The notes: a model not told the origin generated them from the letters alone. DNA of 64,000 nt from Gammaproteobacteria bacterium (GCA_008081045.1 VMDC01000022.1:79895-143894); one strand, 5' to 3'. Positions 36,403 through 46,836 are shown, counted from the first letter of the stretch. Numbers and translations: made by a program.

Positions 36403-36562
36403 GAAAGTATGAGCTCGGTTCAGTCAGCTTGTATTCTGGACTTACTTCCCCGAAATAGCTATTCCACAAACTTCCGATTCAGCCATCGAGTTCTGACGAG
36501 CCTGCGACGCGGCGTGGTACACTCTGGGAGAATACACGCCACATCAAGAAAGACTCAATGAC

Positions 36563-37672
36563 ATGAGCAAAATCGTCTCTTCAGAGGCTTTTTCCGATTT
36601 ATTCTGTCAGGACATCCCCTTTCTCGATGTTCGGGCACCCTGCGAATTCTCTCGCGGTGCATTCCCGAATACCACCAACCTCCCTCTGCTGTCTGACAGC
36701 GAGCGTGAAGCAGTCGGCACCGTTTATAAAAAAAACGGCAAATCAGCGGCGATAGCACTTGGACACCGCCTGGTGAATGCTGAGGCTAAAGAGCGCTTAC
36801 TTGTGAGCTGGATGGATTACATGAATACCAGCCCCAATGCGGTATTGTTCTGTCAGCGCGGGGGGCTTCGGTCACAAACAGTTCAGACCTGGCTGGCCGA
36901 GGCCGGCTGCACCATTGTCCGCGCACAAGGTGGCTACAAATCCCTGCGTCGACATCTGATAGATGCAACGGATCAATTCGCCAGCAGTGGACAGCTTGTG
37001 CTCGTGGCCGGGAAAACAGGCAGTGGCAAAACTCACTTTATTAATTCCTTGCCATGCAGTATCGATCTTGAAGGTCTCGCCAATCATCGGGGTTCCGCAT
37101 TTGGCCGTCGCGTCAGCCCTCAACCGTCTCAGGCTAGCTTCGAAAATGCCTTGGGAATTGCTCTCATTAAGACAACAGGTCAGACCTCTTCAGTGGTTGC
37201 GGTAGAAGATGAAAGCCACGCGATAGGCTCACTTTCGATTCCCCATAAATTTCATCGCGCCATGAAAGAAGCACCCATTGTGCTTATCGAAGAAACACTG
37301 GAATCCCGGATAAAGACTATCCATCTGGACTACATTCAGTCCAACTATCAGGAATTCAGGCAACAGGACACTGCTCAGGCAGACAGCGCATTTTTGAGCT
37401 TTCTTCTCGACTCGCTGGATCGGATCAAAAATCGGTTGGGGTCAGAAAAATACAGCTTGGTTAAAACTCTGATGGAGGACGCGCTGAAGCAGCAATTTTC
37501 GACCGGAACGCTTGAACCGCACGAGCTCTGGATTGGCGAATTGTTACAAAACTACTATGACCCAATGTATGAATATCAGCTGAGCAAAAAGGCCGGGCGA
37601 ATCGTCTTTCGTGGTGAAAAGCAACAGATAAGGCATTGGTTAGCTTCCCAGGCAGAGAAGGTCGACTCATAA
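36563..37672 (+). CDS. selU: tRNA 2-selenouridine synthase (SelU/MnmH)
   Basis: Replaces sulfur by selenium at 2-thiouridine 34 of some tRNAs, through a geranylated intermediate. The N-terminal rhodanese domain (about residues 1-125) holds the catalytic cysteine in FCQRGGLRS, preceded by DVRAPCEFSRGAFPNTTNLPLL. The P-loop AGKTGSGKT lies near residue 150. LEGLANHRGSAFG and VAVEDESHAIGS are SelU-specific. 369 residues, typical. It starts a tight three-gene operon; the AddB-like gene starts 3 bp after its stop. selD is not in the window. Confidence 0.95.
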   Translation: MSKIVSSEAFSDLFCQDIPFLDVRAPCEFSRGAFPNTTNLPLLSDSEREAVGTVYKKNGKSAAIALGHRLVNAEAKERLLVSWMDYMNTSPNAVLFCQRGGLRSQTVQTWLAEAGCTIVRAQGGYKSLRRHLIDATDQFASSGQLVLVAGKTGSGKTHFINSLPCSIDLEGLANHRGSAFGRRVSPQPSQASFENALGIALIKTTGQTSSVVAVEDESHAIGSLSIPHKFHRAMKEAPIVLIEETLESRIKTIHLDYIQSNYQEFRQQDTAQADSAFLSFLLDSLDRIKNRLGSEKYSLVKTLMEDALKQQFSTGTLEPHELWIGELLQNYYDPMYEYQLSKKAGRIVFRGEKQQIRHWLASQAEKVDS

Positions 37673-37675
37673 GCA

Positions 37676-40441
37676 ATGGTTAACAGAGTCTCTCTCGAAC
37701 CTCTGCAGCAAGCATTCTCGAAGGGTGCGACAATCTTGGTGCCGAACAATCGCCTCAGAGACGCACTGATCGACTCTTATGCAGTCTCACAGACTAAAGA
37801 CGTGTTCGCCACACCACCGGTCATCAGTATCGATGTGTGGATCAGGGAGATCTGGGAAGAGATTGCCCATCAGGGCCTGTCTCCATTTGCAGAACGGTTT
37901 CCGCTATCTTCATCCGAAGAACTATTTCTATGGACCAGCATCATAGAAAATGAACGGTCAAATACTCCTCTCTTAAACCCGGAAGAAACCGCCCGTTCTG
38001 TCAGCCACGCCTACCAACTGCTGCGACAATGGAAACTCGAAGAGCTGCATTTCGACACCCTATTGAGCTACCGTATGCTGCCCGATATCGCAGTATTTCT
38101 CGACTGGAAGAAGCAGTTTGAAGCGCTTTGCCAGAGGGAAAAACTGGCCAGTCTCGCCGACTGTCTGGCACTGATCAACACGTATTTTCGCACCTGTGAG
38201 CATTCACCTCTAAACGGTTGCTTCTCGCTGTTTGGTTTTTCCACACCGCCTCCGCTTTATGACGAGCTGTTTGACCATCTGAGTCGTTTCCATGAGGTAG
38301 AGCGTATCGAGCCGGGTCGCTGCAAACCTCTTAAGGACAGAACGCATTACACTTTTGACTCCTGGACGGCAGAACTGGAAGCCGTCAGTCAGTGGGCGTG
38401 CGACAGACTTCGCGAGGCACCTGGCGCCCACATAGGCCTGATTGGAGAGTTGAATGAAAGCCAGTTAAATGATGTCAAGCTGAGAGTCGAACGCGCACTC
38501 AATCAGCATGCTCTGTTGGAGTTCGGGGCAGTAACCCAGATAATCAACAGCAGTCAGATAGGAAGCACACTGATTCAGGAGCCAGTCATTCATGATGCCT
38601 TATTGATGATCGGCCTGATCAGAGAACAGCAGAGCGGCGAAGACCTGTGCCGCCTGCTCCATTCGCCTTTCCTGATTCATGAGGAAGACAGCGGCTCAGC
38701 ACGCATTGAGCTGGAACGCGTTATTCGCAAACGACTCACCGCCCGGTGCCGGGTGACTGATCTTCTCTATTTGGCCGGTGAAACGGACAAAAACCATCAC
38801 TGCCCCCGGCTCTTTCAGGCACTTGGGAAGCTCCGGGAGCTGCAGCGTAGACATCCGAAACAGACTGACTCTACCAGCTGGATGCAGCTGTTTGTGGACA
38901 TCCTGAAAACGCTTGGCTGGCCCGGCACAGACCTGACGCGCCATCAACTGAATGTTCTGGGGCAGTGGCGTGATATTTTGGAGCAGTTCGCTCGGCTGTC
39001 AGCGGTAACAGGGCCGTTCGATCTGAGTACATCCGTGGGCCGTTTACGCCTGCTGTGCCGCTCGACACAAACTCAGCAGTATTTTTCTCAGCGCGCCAAT
39101 ATCGCTGTCTACAGACCTGAAGAAGCAGTTGGCCTGCAATTCGACCATTTATGGTTCATCAACATGAACGACCAGGTGTGGCCCCCTGGCAGCGCCCCCT
39201 CGCCGTTCCTGCCTTACGGCCTGCAGTTTGATCAAAAAATACCGGGCAGTCACAGCTCTGTGCAATTTACCCAAGCGACAGCTGTATTTGACACACTGAA
39301 TCATGCAGCACGACATTCGCTGAAAAGCAGTCATCACCAGTATGACGATGACCAGGAATTCAGGGCCTCGAGCTTTATCACTGATTTTGTTCAGGTGTTT
39401 CCTGAGACCGACCCCACCCTGTCACTAAAAGCTTTTTACGGATATCTGAATTATGGCAATCAGCAACTCACACAGACAAAAGACGACTCTCACATCCCTG
39501 TCTGGCCCCTCCCGCAGGCGGTTGGAGGACATCAGGTTCTGAGCGACCAGGCCAGCTGTCCATTCAAAGCATTTGCCAGGCATCGCCTGAATGCGTCACC
39601 TTTGAGCCGGTTTGAAATCGGCATAAGCGCTGCCGAGCGAGGCACAGCGCTGCACCACGCCCTGGATCATCTGTTTGACAAATTACCAACACGAGAGGCC
39701 TTACAAGCTCTCAGTCATGAGGAATGCACCTCACTTTGCTATGACGCGGCTGACGTTGCAGTAGGCTATCTGCGTCGAATAAAAAAAGCCCTGATGACGC
39801 CCACCTTTCTCCGTATTGAGAAAGAGCGTACAGCCGAACTGCTCAGCAAATTCCTCAGCAATTCTCATGGTGAGGCCGGACGTCTTCCCTACTCCATCGA
39901 AGAAAAAGAGAAAAAACATCATTGGTCATTTGAAGAATTACAATTCACTTTCAAACTCGATCGCGTGGACAGACTCGACAATAAGTCACTGGCCATCATC
40001 GACTACAAGACCGGAAAATCTTCTCCCAGCAGCGCTAGCCTGCTTGCAGATCGACCTGAAGATCTGCAAATACCGTTTTACTTTACAGCCATGTCAAGCC
40101 TGAAAAGCAGTCCGATTGGCGCGGTATCCTGGGCCCACATCAATCCGGCCAAGACAGAGTACAAAGGACTGTCCTGCGAAGGTAATTTCCATTCCCGGAT
40201 CAAGGGAATTGCGGATCCGGGCAAATCGCAGCAATCGTGGTCGGAATTTGCTGATCATTTTCCCTTACAAATTGCCCGCTTTATTGGCGAGTTCAAGTCC
40301 GGCCGGCTAGTCGTTGATCCCGTGGATTCCCGTACGACCTGTCGCTACTGTGGATTGCACAGTCTCTGTCGCATAAGCGAACAGACTGAAACCGGTGCTG
40401 CTGACGCTGCCAGCTTAACCGACGGTGAGCCCCATGAGTGA
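37676..40441 (+). CDS. AddB-like PD-(D/E)XK nuclease / inactivated helicase, DNA repair
   Basis: 921 residues, the proteobacterial AddB-like partner (annotated elsewhere as a probable DNA repair protein). The N-terminus has no proper Walker A (KGATILVPNNRLRDAL), typical of this subunit. The C-terminal nuclease is clear: ERGTALHHALDHLF, FKLDRVDRLDN, and IDYKTGK with the catalytic Asp and Lys. Four cysteines frame the nuclease (SCPFKAFA, then CRYCGLHSLC), fitting the AddB/Cas4-type iron-sulfur cluster. It should form a heterodimer with the helicase encoded by the next gene, whose start overlaps its stop by 8 nt. It serves in RecBCD-like double-strand break processing. Confidence 0.88.
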   Translation: MVNRVSLEPLQQAFSKGATILVPNNRLRDALIDSYAVSQTKDVFATPPVISIDVWIREIWEEIAHQGLSPFAERFPLSSSEELFLWTSIIENERSNTPLLNPEETARSVSHAYQLLRQWKLEELHFDTLLSYRMLPDIAVFLDWKKQFEALCQREKLASLADCLALINTYFRTCEHSPLNGCFSLFGFSTPPPLYDELFDHLSRFHEVERIEPGRCKPLKDRTHYTFDSWTAELEAVSQWACDRLREAPGAHIGLIGELNESQLNDVKLRVERALNQHALLEFGAVTQIINSSQIGSTLIQEPVIHDALLMIGLIREQQSGEDLCRLLHSPFLIHEEDSGSARIELERVIRKRLTARCRVTDLLYLAGETDKNHHCPRLFQALGKLRELQRRHPKQTDSTSWMQLFVDILKTLGWPGTDLTRHQLNVLGQWRDILEQFARLSAVTGPFDLSTSVGRLRLLCRSTQTQQYFSQRANIAVYRPEEAVGLQFDHLWFINMNDQVWPPGSAPSPFLPYGLQFDQKIPGSHSSVQFTQATAVFDTLNHAARHSLKSSHHQYDDDQEFRASSFITDFVQVFPETDPTLSLKAFYGYLNYGNQQLTQTKDDSHIPVWPLPQAVGGHQVLSDQASCPFKAFARHRLNASPLSRFEIGISAAERGTALHHALDHLFDKLPTREALQALSHEECTSLCYDAADVAVGYLRRIKKALMTPTFLRIEKERTAELLSKFLSNSHGEAGRLPYSIEEKEKKHHWSFEELQFTFKLDRVDRLDNKSLAIIDYKTGKSSPSSASLLADRPEDLQIPFYFTAMSSLKSSPIGAVSWAHINPAKTEYKGLSCEGNFHSRIKGIADPGKSQQSWSEFADHFPLQIARFIGEFKSGRLVVDPVDSRTTCRYCGLHSLCRISEQTETGAADAASLTDGEPHE

Positions 40442-43400
40442 AGGGTCGTCAATTCATCTCCCTGACCAGCACGCTCGGGACTGTGCGCTAGATATTGGCC
40501 GCTCTTTCATCGTTCAGGCGCCTGCAGGGTCGGGTAAGACTGAATTACTCACTATGCGTTTTCTCAAACTGCTTGCGATGGCGTCGCAACCTGAAGAAGT
40601 GCTGGCCATCACGTTTACCAAAAAAGCCGCCAGCGAGATGCGCGATCGCATCATCAGAATCCTGAACTGGTGTCGATCCTTTGATTACCCCGACAGTCAG
40701 CTGAGTGCGATTGAAGCTGCGCGTCTGAGTATCGGGTGCTCAGTACTCGAAAGGGACGACAGTCAAAACTGGCGTCTTCTGCAATCGCCGAGCCGTTTAC
40801 GGGTGCAAACTATAGACAGTTTCTGCTTATATCTCGCAAAACAGCTCCCCACCCTTTCGCAGATTGGTGGCAATCCGAATGTCACTGAGGACATTGATAT
40901 CTGCTGCAAAGAGGCAGTCAATGCGACCCTTGCTCATCTGGAGGGTGACACGCAGTTAGCACGGCATATTGAAACGGTACTGACACATCTTGACAACGAC
41001 CTGGCGTCTGTTGAAACCCAATTGCTGCACATGCTGAAGCAGCGGGACCAGTGGTCAAACTACATTACCGACCTGACCGCCAACAACACTGAAACAGTCA
41101 GGCTCCTCAAATCAGGTCTGACGGAATGGATTCGGGAGACGCTGCTGTCTGTGACAGGCATCCTTAAGCACAGCGAAAACGAACTGGTTGAATTAGCGAA
41201 CTTCGCAGCCGCCCATCTGGATGATGAAGAGCAGCGTTTGTCCCTCGCCAGATATTTTCCGCTAAGCTCCCTACCAGCCAGCGATACTGAAGCACTGCCG
41301 GCCTGGTTGTTCCTGTTGAACTTTTTGCTGAAGAAGCAAAAGGGTGACGCACCGGATACCGCAGAATGGCTGAGCCGGGTCAACAAAACCCACGGCTTTC
41401 CACCCGAAATCGATGGCAGCAAGGAAAGTCAAACCGCTTGTAAGGCCTATAAGAACCAACGAGATGCTCTTGTTGAGACGCTACAAAGACATCCCGGTGT
41501 GTTACAGAAGCTCGCCTTCATCAGGCTGCTACCGGCGGCCGGAGAGGAAACCAAGCAATGGGCCTTTCTTACCTCCCTTTGCCATGTGCTCCGGGCGCTC
41601 AACGCTGAGCTACTGCTTGCTTTTACCCGATATCGGGTGGTCGATTTTACTCAAACCGGGGCTGCAGCGAATCTGGCACTGGGCGCTGAGGATGAACCCA
41701 CCGATCTGGCCTTGGCCCTGGATAGCAGCATAAATCATATCTTGGTTGATGAATTTCAGGATACCTCCCAGCTGCAGCTGAATTTACTCAAGAAGCTGAC
41801 GGCAGGCTGGCAGCCCGAGGACGGACGCACGCTTTTTCTGGTCGGAGACCCGATGCAGTCATGCTACAGCTTTCGCAACGCAAACGTCGGTATCTATCTG
41901 GACGTGCAAAGCCGCGGTATTGGCCAGATTCCTCTGAAAACACTCGTACTTCAAAGCAATTTCCGTTCTCAGCAGCCCGTCGTTGATTGGGTTAACGCCA
42001 CTTTTGCCGATGCCTTTCCCTTGCAGAGTGACATTTCACGGGGAGCAGTACCCTACAGCCGGGCAGAAGTCATCCACGAGAAAACTGACAGCGAAGGGGT
42101 GGCTGTCAATCTGATTGAAACGGAGAAAGACCGTAGGCTGGAAGCCCTGGTTCAGGAATCTGAACAACTGGCAGACGCTGTGGTCCATCTGCAGGAAAAG
42201 TATCCGGGCGACAGCATCGCGATTCTGGTCAGAACCAGAACGCAGCTGAGAACGGTCATTCCAGCACTGAGGGCACGGGATTTAAGCTGGCGGGCCAATG
42301 ATATTGACCGGCTAGCTGATTTGCCGGTCATAGAAGATCTGCTGAGCCTGGTGAGAGTGATCTTAAATCCTGGGGACAATTTCAGCTGGTTATGCCTGTT
42401 GCGAGCACCCTGGTGCGGCCTCGCCAGTGGCGATCTGTTAAAACTGAGTCAGCATTCGACGGGCTCAAGCCTATGGCAGAGCATCAATGATTACCGCGCG
42501 ATTGACAATCTCAGCGCTCAAGCAGCGCAGACCCTGCCACAGTTCGTTCCTGCTATGCAATTCGCCTTATCCAGCCGCTACAAACGCTCTTTACGTCAGT
42601 CGGTTGAAGCTGCATGGGGCCTGCTTCGTGGTATTAACTGCTGCCGTAATGAGCTTGAAATCAACTGCGCTCGGCGCTTTTTTACATTACTCAGTGAGCA
42701 GGAAGTTGCTGGGGGGCTCGAGGATATTTTTGCGTTTGAAGAAAAAGTCGGTTCCACCTTTATTCCCAGTCCGGAGACAGGCCCTCAACCCTGTAAGCTG
42801 GAACTCCTGACAATGCACAAATCGAAAGGGCTTGAATTCGACCATGTGCTGTTACCCGGCCTCTCCAACACGACAAAGCACGACAACAAAGACTTGTTGA
42901 TATGGCATGAACGTCTGAATACCGAAGGCAATCCGAGACTCTTTTTAGCTGCCGTTACCCCAACCGGTTTAGAAGAATCCAGCCTTTACAAATTAATCAG
43001 GCATGAAAAGAAAATCAGGCAGAGATTAGAAAGCGCCCGGCTACTTTACATCGCGATAACCCGTGCGAAAAAATCTGCCACTCTGTTTGCCGGCCTGACA
43101 ATAGAAGACGATGGCGAATTCAGCGCACCCCCTGCCGGCTCGCTCTTGTCCCTGATCTGGCCGCAACTGCACAAGCAGGTCCGTTGTCATACCCGATCGC
43201 CATCCGGCTCAACCTATCTGCCGACGGCAAGTTCGGGTTCGCGGCAGCAATCAAACCAGAGCACGATGATTTCACGGCTGAGCCCGATTTCCGAATTCAC
43301 GGATGAGGAACGAGAGTGCATGACCGCGCTGTGTGCTGACCTTGAGAATCGGCGGCAAGAGGAGGAAATCGCTTCGGAGAACTGGCCCGACCATACAATC

Positions 43401-43949
43401 CCGTCGTCCCAGGCCGAACGTGTGGCGAGCAAAATAGGCACTTTAATCCACAAAGTGCTTGAGACCTATACGCAGAGCACAAACAAGGCCGACTACCTCG
43501 CGCAGATAGACAAAATGGATACTTTCTGGGAACTCAGCCTGCGACACCTGCAGCTCTCTGCGGCGGAAATGGAGCGCACCCTTGGCCACATGAAAGCAAC
43601 AGTACTGAAGACGCTATCCGACCCCAAACTTGTCTGGATTTTTGACAATCAGCACCGTGAGAGCGCGTGCGAGTTGAAGATGAGCCGGCGCCATAACGGT
43701 CATACGCAACAATTTGTGATCGACCGGACTTTTATTGATCAGAACGACACCCGATGGATCATCGACTACAAAACAAGCCAACCACAACCAGGGCAGAGTG
43801 AAAGTGAATTCATTCAGAGTCAGGCTGAGAAATATCGCTCCCAGCTTGAGAACTATCGCGACCTGATGACGGCTGCCGAAAACAGAAGCGCGCGTTTGGC
43901 GCTTCTGCTGACCGACATCCCCGCCCTGATCGAGATTGAATCAAGCTAA
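40434..43949 (+). CDS. AddA-like UvrD/Rep-family helicase-nuclease
   Basis: About 1,171 residues. Superfamily 1A helicase motifs are all present: Walker A VQAPAGSGKTELLTMRFL, motif Ia AITFTKKAASEMRDRI, motif II ILVDEFQDTS, motif III LFLVGDPMQSCYSFR, motif IV LQSNFRS, motif V LTMHKSKGLEFDHVLLPGL, and motif VI LLYIAITRAKK. A C-terminal nuclease domain with ATKIGTLIHK-like and WIIDYKTSQP sequences makes this the AddA type. Two starts are possible (GTG 40425, ATG 40434); the ATG overlaps the partner's stop (ATGAGTGA). Overlapping stops with convergent hpt (4 nt). Confidence 0.9.
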   Translation: MSEGSSIHLPDQHARDCALDIGRSFIVQAPAGSGKTELLTMRFLKLLAMASQPEEVLAITFTKKAASEMRDRIIRILNWCRSFDYPDSQLSAIEAARLSIGCSVLERDDSQNWRLLQSPSRLRVQTIDSFCLYLAKQLPTLSQIGGNPNVTEDIDICCKEAVNATLAHLEGDTQLARHIETVLTHLDNDLASVETQLLHMLKQRDQWSNYITDLTANNTETVRLLKSGLTEWIRETLLSVTGILKHSENELVELANFAAAHLDDEEQRLSLARYFPLSSLPASDTEALPAWLFLLNFLLKKQKGDAPDTAEWLSRVNKTHGFPPEIDGSKESQTACKAYKNQRDALVETLQRHPGVLQKLAFIRLLPAAGEETKQWAFLTSLCHVLRALNAELLLAFTRYRVVDFTQTGAAANLALGAEDEPTDLALALDSSINHILVDEFQDTSQLQLNLLKKLTAGWQPEDGRTLFLVGDPMQSCYSFRNANVGIYLDVQSRGIGQIPLKTLVLQSNFRSQQPVVDWVNATFADAFPLQSDISRGAVPYSRAEVIHEKTDSEGVAVNLIETEKDRRLEALVQESEQLADAVVHLQEKYPGDSIAILVRTRTQLRTVIPALRARDLSWRANDIDRLADLPVIEDLLSLVRVILNPGDNFSWLCLLRAPWCGLASGDLLKLSQHSTGSSLWQSINDYRAIDNLSAQAAQTLPQFVPAMQFALSSRYKRSLRQSVEAAWGLLRGINCCRNELEINCARRFFTLLSEQEVAGGLEDIFAFEEKVGSTFIPSPETGPQPCKLELLTMHKSKGLEFDHVLLPGLSNTTKHDNKDLLIWHERLNTEGNPRLFLAAVTPTGLEESSLYKLIRHEKKIRQRLESARLLYIAITRAKKSATLFAGLTIEDDGEFSAPPAGSLLSLIWPQLHKQVRCHTRSPSGSTYLPTASSGSRQQSNQSTMISRLSPISEFTDEERECMTALCADLENRRQEEEIASENWPDHTIPSSQAERVASKIGTLIHKVLETYTQSTNKADYLAQIDKMDTFWELSLRHLQLSAAEMERTLGHMKATVLKTLSDPKLVWIFDNQHRESACELKMSRRHNGHTQQFVIDRTFIDQNDTRWIIDYKTSQPQPGQSESEFIQSQAEKYRSQLENYRDLMTAAENRSARLALLLTDIPALIEIESS

Positions 43950-44503
43950 TCACAATCTACCGGGTCAACAGCATAAATGCCTGCGGCATTTCGCAGATAA
44001 CCGCGGTAATCCATCCCGTAACCATACAGGTAACGATCTACAGCCCGGAGACCGACGAAGTCCGCATGGATACCCGGCACTTTGCGCTCATGACGTTTAT
44101 CGACCAGCACAGCAGTGAGGACTCTCGCCGCCCCCTGCGCCCGGCAATGCGCCACCACCGCCGCCAGGGTTGCGCCCTCATCCAGAATATCATCGAGTAT
44201 CAGCACCTCGCGCTCGTGCAGTGACAGCGCGGGCAGTCTGTGCCATTCCAATTCCGAGCCCTGCGTGTTGTCCTGATAACGGGTAGCATGCAGGTAATCG
44301 ATCTGCAAAGGAAAGGCGAGCCTGGTTAGCAGTTTCCCGGAAAAAACCAGCCCTCCGTTCATGAGACAAAGCAACAACGGATTTCGATCTCTCAGAGCCG
44401 CTGTAACCTGACCTGCCAGCGCGTCTATTGCAGCCTCCACTTCCGCTTCCGTATGCAGACAGTCCGCTCTCCGGCTCACCGCTAGAATTTCATCAGGAGT
44501 CAC
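43946..44503 (-). CDS. hpt: Hypoxanthine-guanine phosphoribosyltransferase
   Basis: Purine-salvage enzyme of 185 residues converting hypoxanthine or guanine with PRPP to IMP or GMP. The PRPP-binding motif is VLILDDILDEGATLAAV. LLLCLMNGGLVFSGKL and FVGLRAVDRYLYGYGMDYRGYLRN also match the Hpt family. Its start overlaps the stop of the mscS gene (4 nt, ATGA), so the two are coupled. It meets the AddA-like gene tail to tail with a 4-nt overlap. Confidence 0.93.
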   Translation of the reverse strand: MTPDEILAVSRRADCLHTEAEVEAAIDALAGQVTAALRDRNPLLLCLMNGGLVFSGKLLTRLAFPLQIDYLHATRYQDNTQGSELEWHRLPALSLHEREVLILDDILDEGATLAAVVAHCRAQGAARVLTAVLVDKRHERKVPGIHADFVGLRAVDRYLYGYGMDYRGYLRNAAGIYAVDPVDCD

Positions 44504-45636
44504 TTGGGGTGGTCACTCCGGTCAGGCTCAGGAAAACCAGATGCCGGAATCAGTTGACCTATTCCGTCCACCGTGGTGGTCGGGAATGCAAAGTCCGCCT
44601 GGTGTTCATGAACAATGCGAATAATACGAAGCATGACGTCCTGTTTGATTTCATGAAATTTCACCCAGTTAGTTGTCTTGGTGAATGTGTAGACAAAGAA
44701 ATCCAGTGAAGACTTTCCATAGCCATTGAAATTGACAATAAGCGTTTGATCTTGATCGATCTCCTCGTGCGCCCGCAGCATAGCATGCACATCTTGCACG
44801 ATTTGGTCCATTTTGGCCGCATCCTTGTAGCGAATCCCGATGGTTTCGTAGATTCGCCGGTTCGTCATCCGCGAAGGGTTCTCCAGTGCCAGTTTGGCAA
44901 AGACGGAATTCGGGACGTAAAGCGGTCTCTTGTCAAAGGTTCTGACTACCGTCAGTCGCCAGCCAATACTCTCAACCGTTCCTTCGATTTCCCGGTCTGG
45001 AGATCTTATCCAGTCTCCTATCGCGAACGGCCGGTCAAGATAAATCATGAGACCACCAAAAAAATTCGACAACAGATCCTGTGCAGCAAAACCCACCGCG
45101 ATCCCGCCAACGCCACCGAAGGCCAGCAGCGCCGTGATTTCAATTCCGAGGGTTGGCAAGGCAACTAGTACCGCAGAGATGACAACCGAAAGCCGGGTCA
45201 GTTTCGCCAGCGCATGCAGGGTTGTCGGATCCAGACGGCCTTGTCCGTCCTCTGTTTGCGACTTCAGATCGTCAAGTATCCGCGCTTCAGCCAGGGTGAT
45301 GAAGCGCACCAGAAAAACCATGGTCAGAACAATGAAAGTCAGCTGACGGATAATATCCAGGTTGGTGGGGCTGAACAGGACCATATCCAGATACCCATCA
45401 CTGATCTGGACGGCCCAGATCAGCCCGAGGATCAGAATGAACCAGCTGAGCGGGCCCTGCGCCGCTTTAAAAAGCGCGTCATCCCAGACGTTTGTGGTTT
45501 TTTCAAATTGCTCGCCCAGAACTTTCAGCGCGCGCATTGCCAGATACCGTCCGATGAAAGTGAGCATCACCACGGCAAACAGCTCTACTCCCCACCCCAG
45601 CTCGGAAATACTCTCTATCGATAGCAGATCAGGCAT
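44500..45636 (-). CDS. MscS-family mechanosensitive channel
   Basis: 378 residues. Several N-terminal membrane helices are followed by the pore helix TM3 and beta domain: GGVGGIAVGFAAQDLLSNFFGGLMIYLDRPFAIGDWI is the MscS signature. VEGTVESIGWRLT-like sequence and VPNSVFAKLALENPSRMTNRRI follow in the cytoplasmic vestibule. Expected to open under membrane tension in hypo-osmotic shock. 17 bp separate it from nagZ upstream; likely a nagZ-mscS-hpt transcript. Confidence 0.93.
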   Translation of the reverse strand: MPDLLSIESISELGWGVELFAVVMLTFIGRYLAMRALKVLGEQFEKTTNVWDDALFKAAQGPLSWFILILGLIWAVQISDGYLDMVLFSPTNLDIIRQLTFIVLTMVFLVRFITLAEARILDDLKSQTEDGQGRLDPTTLHALAKLTRLSVVISAVLVALPTLGIEITALLAFGGVGGIAVGFAAQDLLSNFFGGLMIYLDRPFAIGDWIRSPDREIEGTVESIGWRLTVVRTFDKRPLYVPNSVFAKLALENPSRMTNRRIYETIGIRYKDAAKMDQIVQDVHAMLRAHEEIDQDQTLIVNFNGYGKSSLDFFVYTFTKTTNWVKFHEIKQDVMLRIIRIVHEHQADFAFPTTTVDGIGQLIPASGFPEPDRSDHPK

Positions 45637-45653
45637 GATTATCTCCTACAAAA

Positions 45654-46688
45654 TCATTCGCTGAGCCGGCCAGCAGCCTCGGCTGCAGTCGCCCATTTTT
45701 CCGTTTCAAAAAGGGAAGCTATCTCAGGAGAAGGTGCGCCGCGCAGCTTGGCAAGCCCCGGATTCCCGGGATGTTCGATTGCCTCGAGATATTCAGCAAC
45801 CTGCAACGCGCTCTGGGGCGCATTGCACACCAGCACCATATCACAGCCTGCAGATAGCGCTTTCTCAGCTCGCGTTACAGCATCTCCAATTTTTTTTGCT
45901 GCCTCCATATTTAAATCATCGCTGAAAATAATCCCCTCAAACCCAAGCCGTCGTCTCAGAATACCCTGCAACCATGCGCTTGAATAACCGGCACACTCTT
46001 GGTCAATCGCTGGATAGCAGACATGCGCGGGCATGACCGCATCCAACACATCAATACAGTCACTGAAAACCTTGAGATCATGAGCCCAAATTTGAGATTC
46101 GGGCCGATCATCAACCGGAAGCTCTACGTGAGAATCCGCGACCACTGTGCCATGACCCGGAAAATGTTTTCCGGTAGCTACCATTCCCGCTTCATGCATG
46201 CCATCGACATAAGCCCGAATCAGTCGGACTGCAATGTCTACCTCAGCCGAAAAAGCCCTGTCTCCAATAACCTCGCTGGTAGTCGTATAGAGATCGAGAA
46301 CGGGCGCAAAGCTGAGGTCTAGTCCAAAGTACAAGAGTTCGGCTGCCATCAACCATCCACAAGTGTGAGCCAAGCTGACAGCCTCTTCCGGGCTTCGATC
46401 GAAAAGCTCAGAAAACCTGTACGGTGCCGGCAGCCTCGAAAAACCAGACCTGAAGCGTTGGACTCGTCCGCCCTCCTGATCAACCGCCAGCAGAATCTCC
46501 GGCTTGCATTCGCGGATTTCCCTGATCAGGTCTCGCAATTGGCTCGGTTCGGAGAAATTGCGAGAGAACAGAATGACGCCCCCGACCGCCCGCCGGGACA
46601 GCAGCTGACGCTCTTCCATTAAGAGTTTCTGACCCTGAATGTCCAGCATCAGAACGCCGGGGATGCCGGGGATATTGTTGTCTGCCAT
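45654..46688 (-). CDS. nagZ: Beta-N-acetylglucosaminidase NagZ
   Basis: Cytoplasmic glycoside hydrolase family 3 enzyme that removes GlcNAc from anhydro-muropeptides in cell-wall recycling. Signatures are LLAVDQEGGRVQRFR, GKHFPGHGTVVADSH (catalytic His on the mobile loop), and the nucleophile region IFSDDLNMEAA. 344 residues (E. coli 341), no signal peptide. It is divergent from lexA with 206 bp between starts, the same neighbourhood as in Pseudomonas. Confidence 0.96.
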   Translation of the reverse strand: MADNNIPGIPGVLMLDIQGQKLLMEERQLLSRRAVGGVILFSRNFSEPSQLRDLIREIRECKPEILLAVDQEGGRVQRFRSGFSRLPAPYRFSELFDRSPEEAVSLAHTCGWLMAAELLYFGLDLSFAPVLDLYTTTSEVIGDRAFSAEVDIAVRLIRAYVDGMHEAGMVATGKHFPGHGTVVADSHVELPVDDRPESQIWAHDLKVFSDCIDVLDAVMPAHVCYPAIDQECAGYSSAWLQGILRRRLGFEGIIFSDDLNMEAAKKIGDAVTRAEKALSAGCDMVLVCNAPQSALQVAEYLEAIEHPGNPGLAKLRGAPSPEIASLFETEKWATAAEAAGRLSE

Positions 46689-46836
46689 TTTTCGATGAAC
46701 CTGGGTTTTAAAAAATTATCACAAATAAGCGCTAGCCGGGCAAAGCGGGATAATCCACCCGTTATTCCGCCCTCGTGCCGGAGTGACCCGGGAGCGGTGC
46801 ATCCTGAAATTTGCCTGCGAATACACTAAAGAGCGT

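Noticed and set aside
43946..43949. Convergent overlap of the AddA-like gene and hpt as a regulatory feature
   Set aside because: A 4-nt tail overlap is common in compact genomes and shows nothing by itself.
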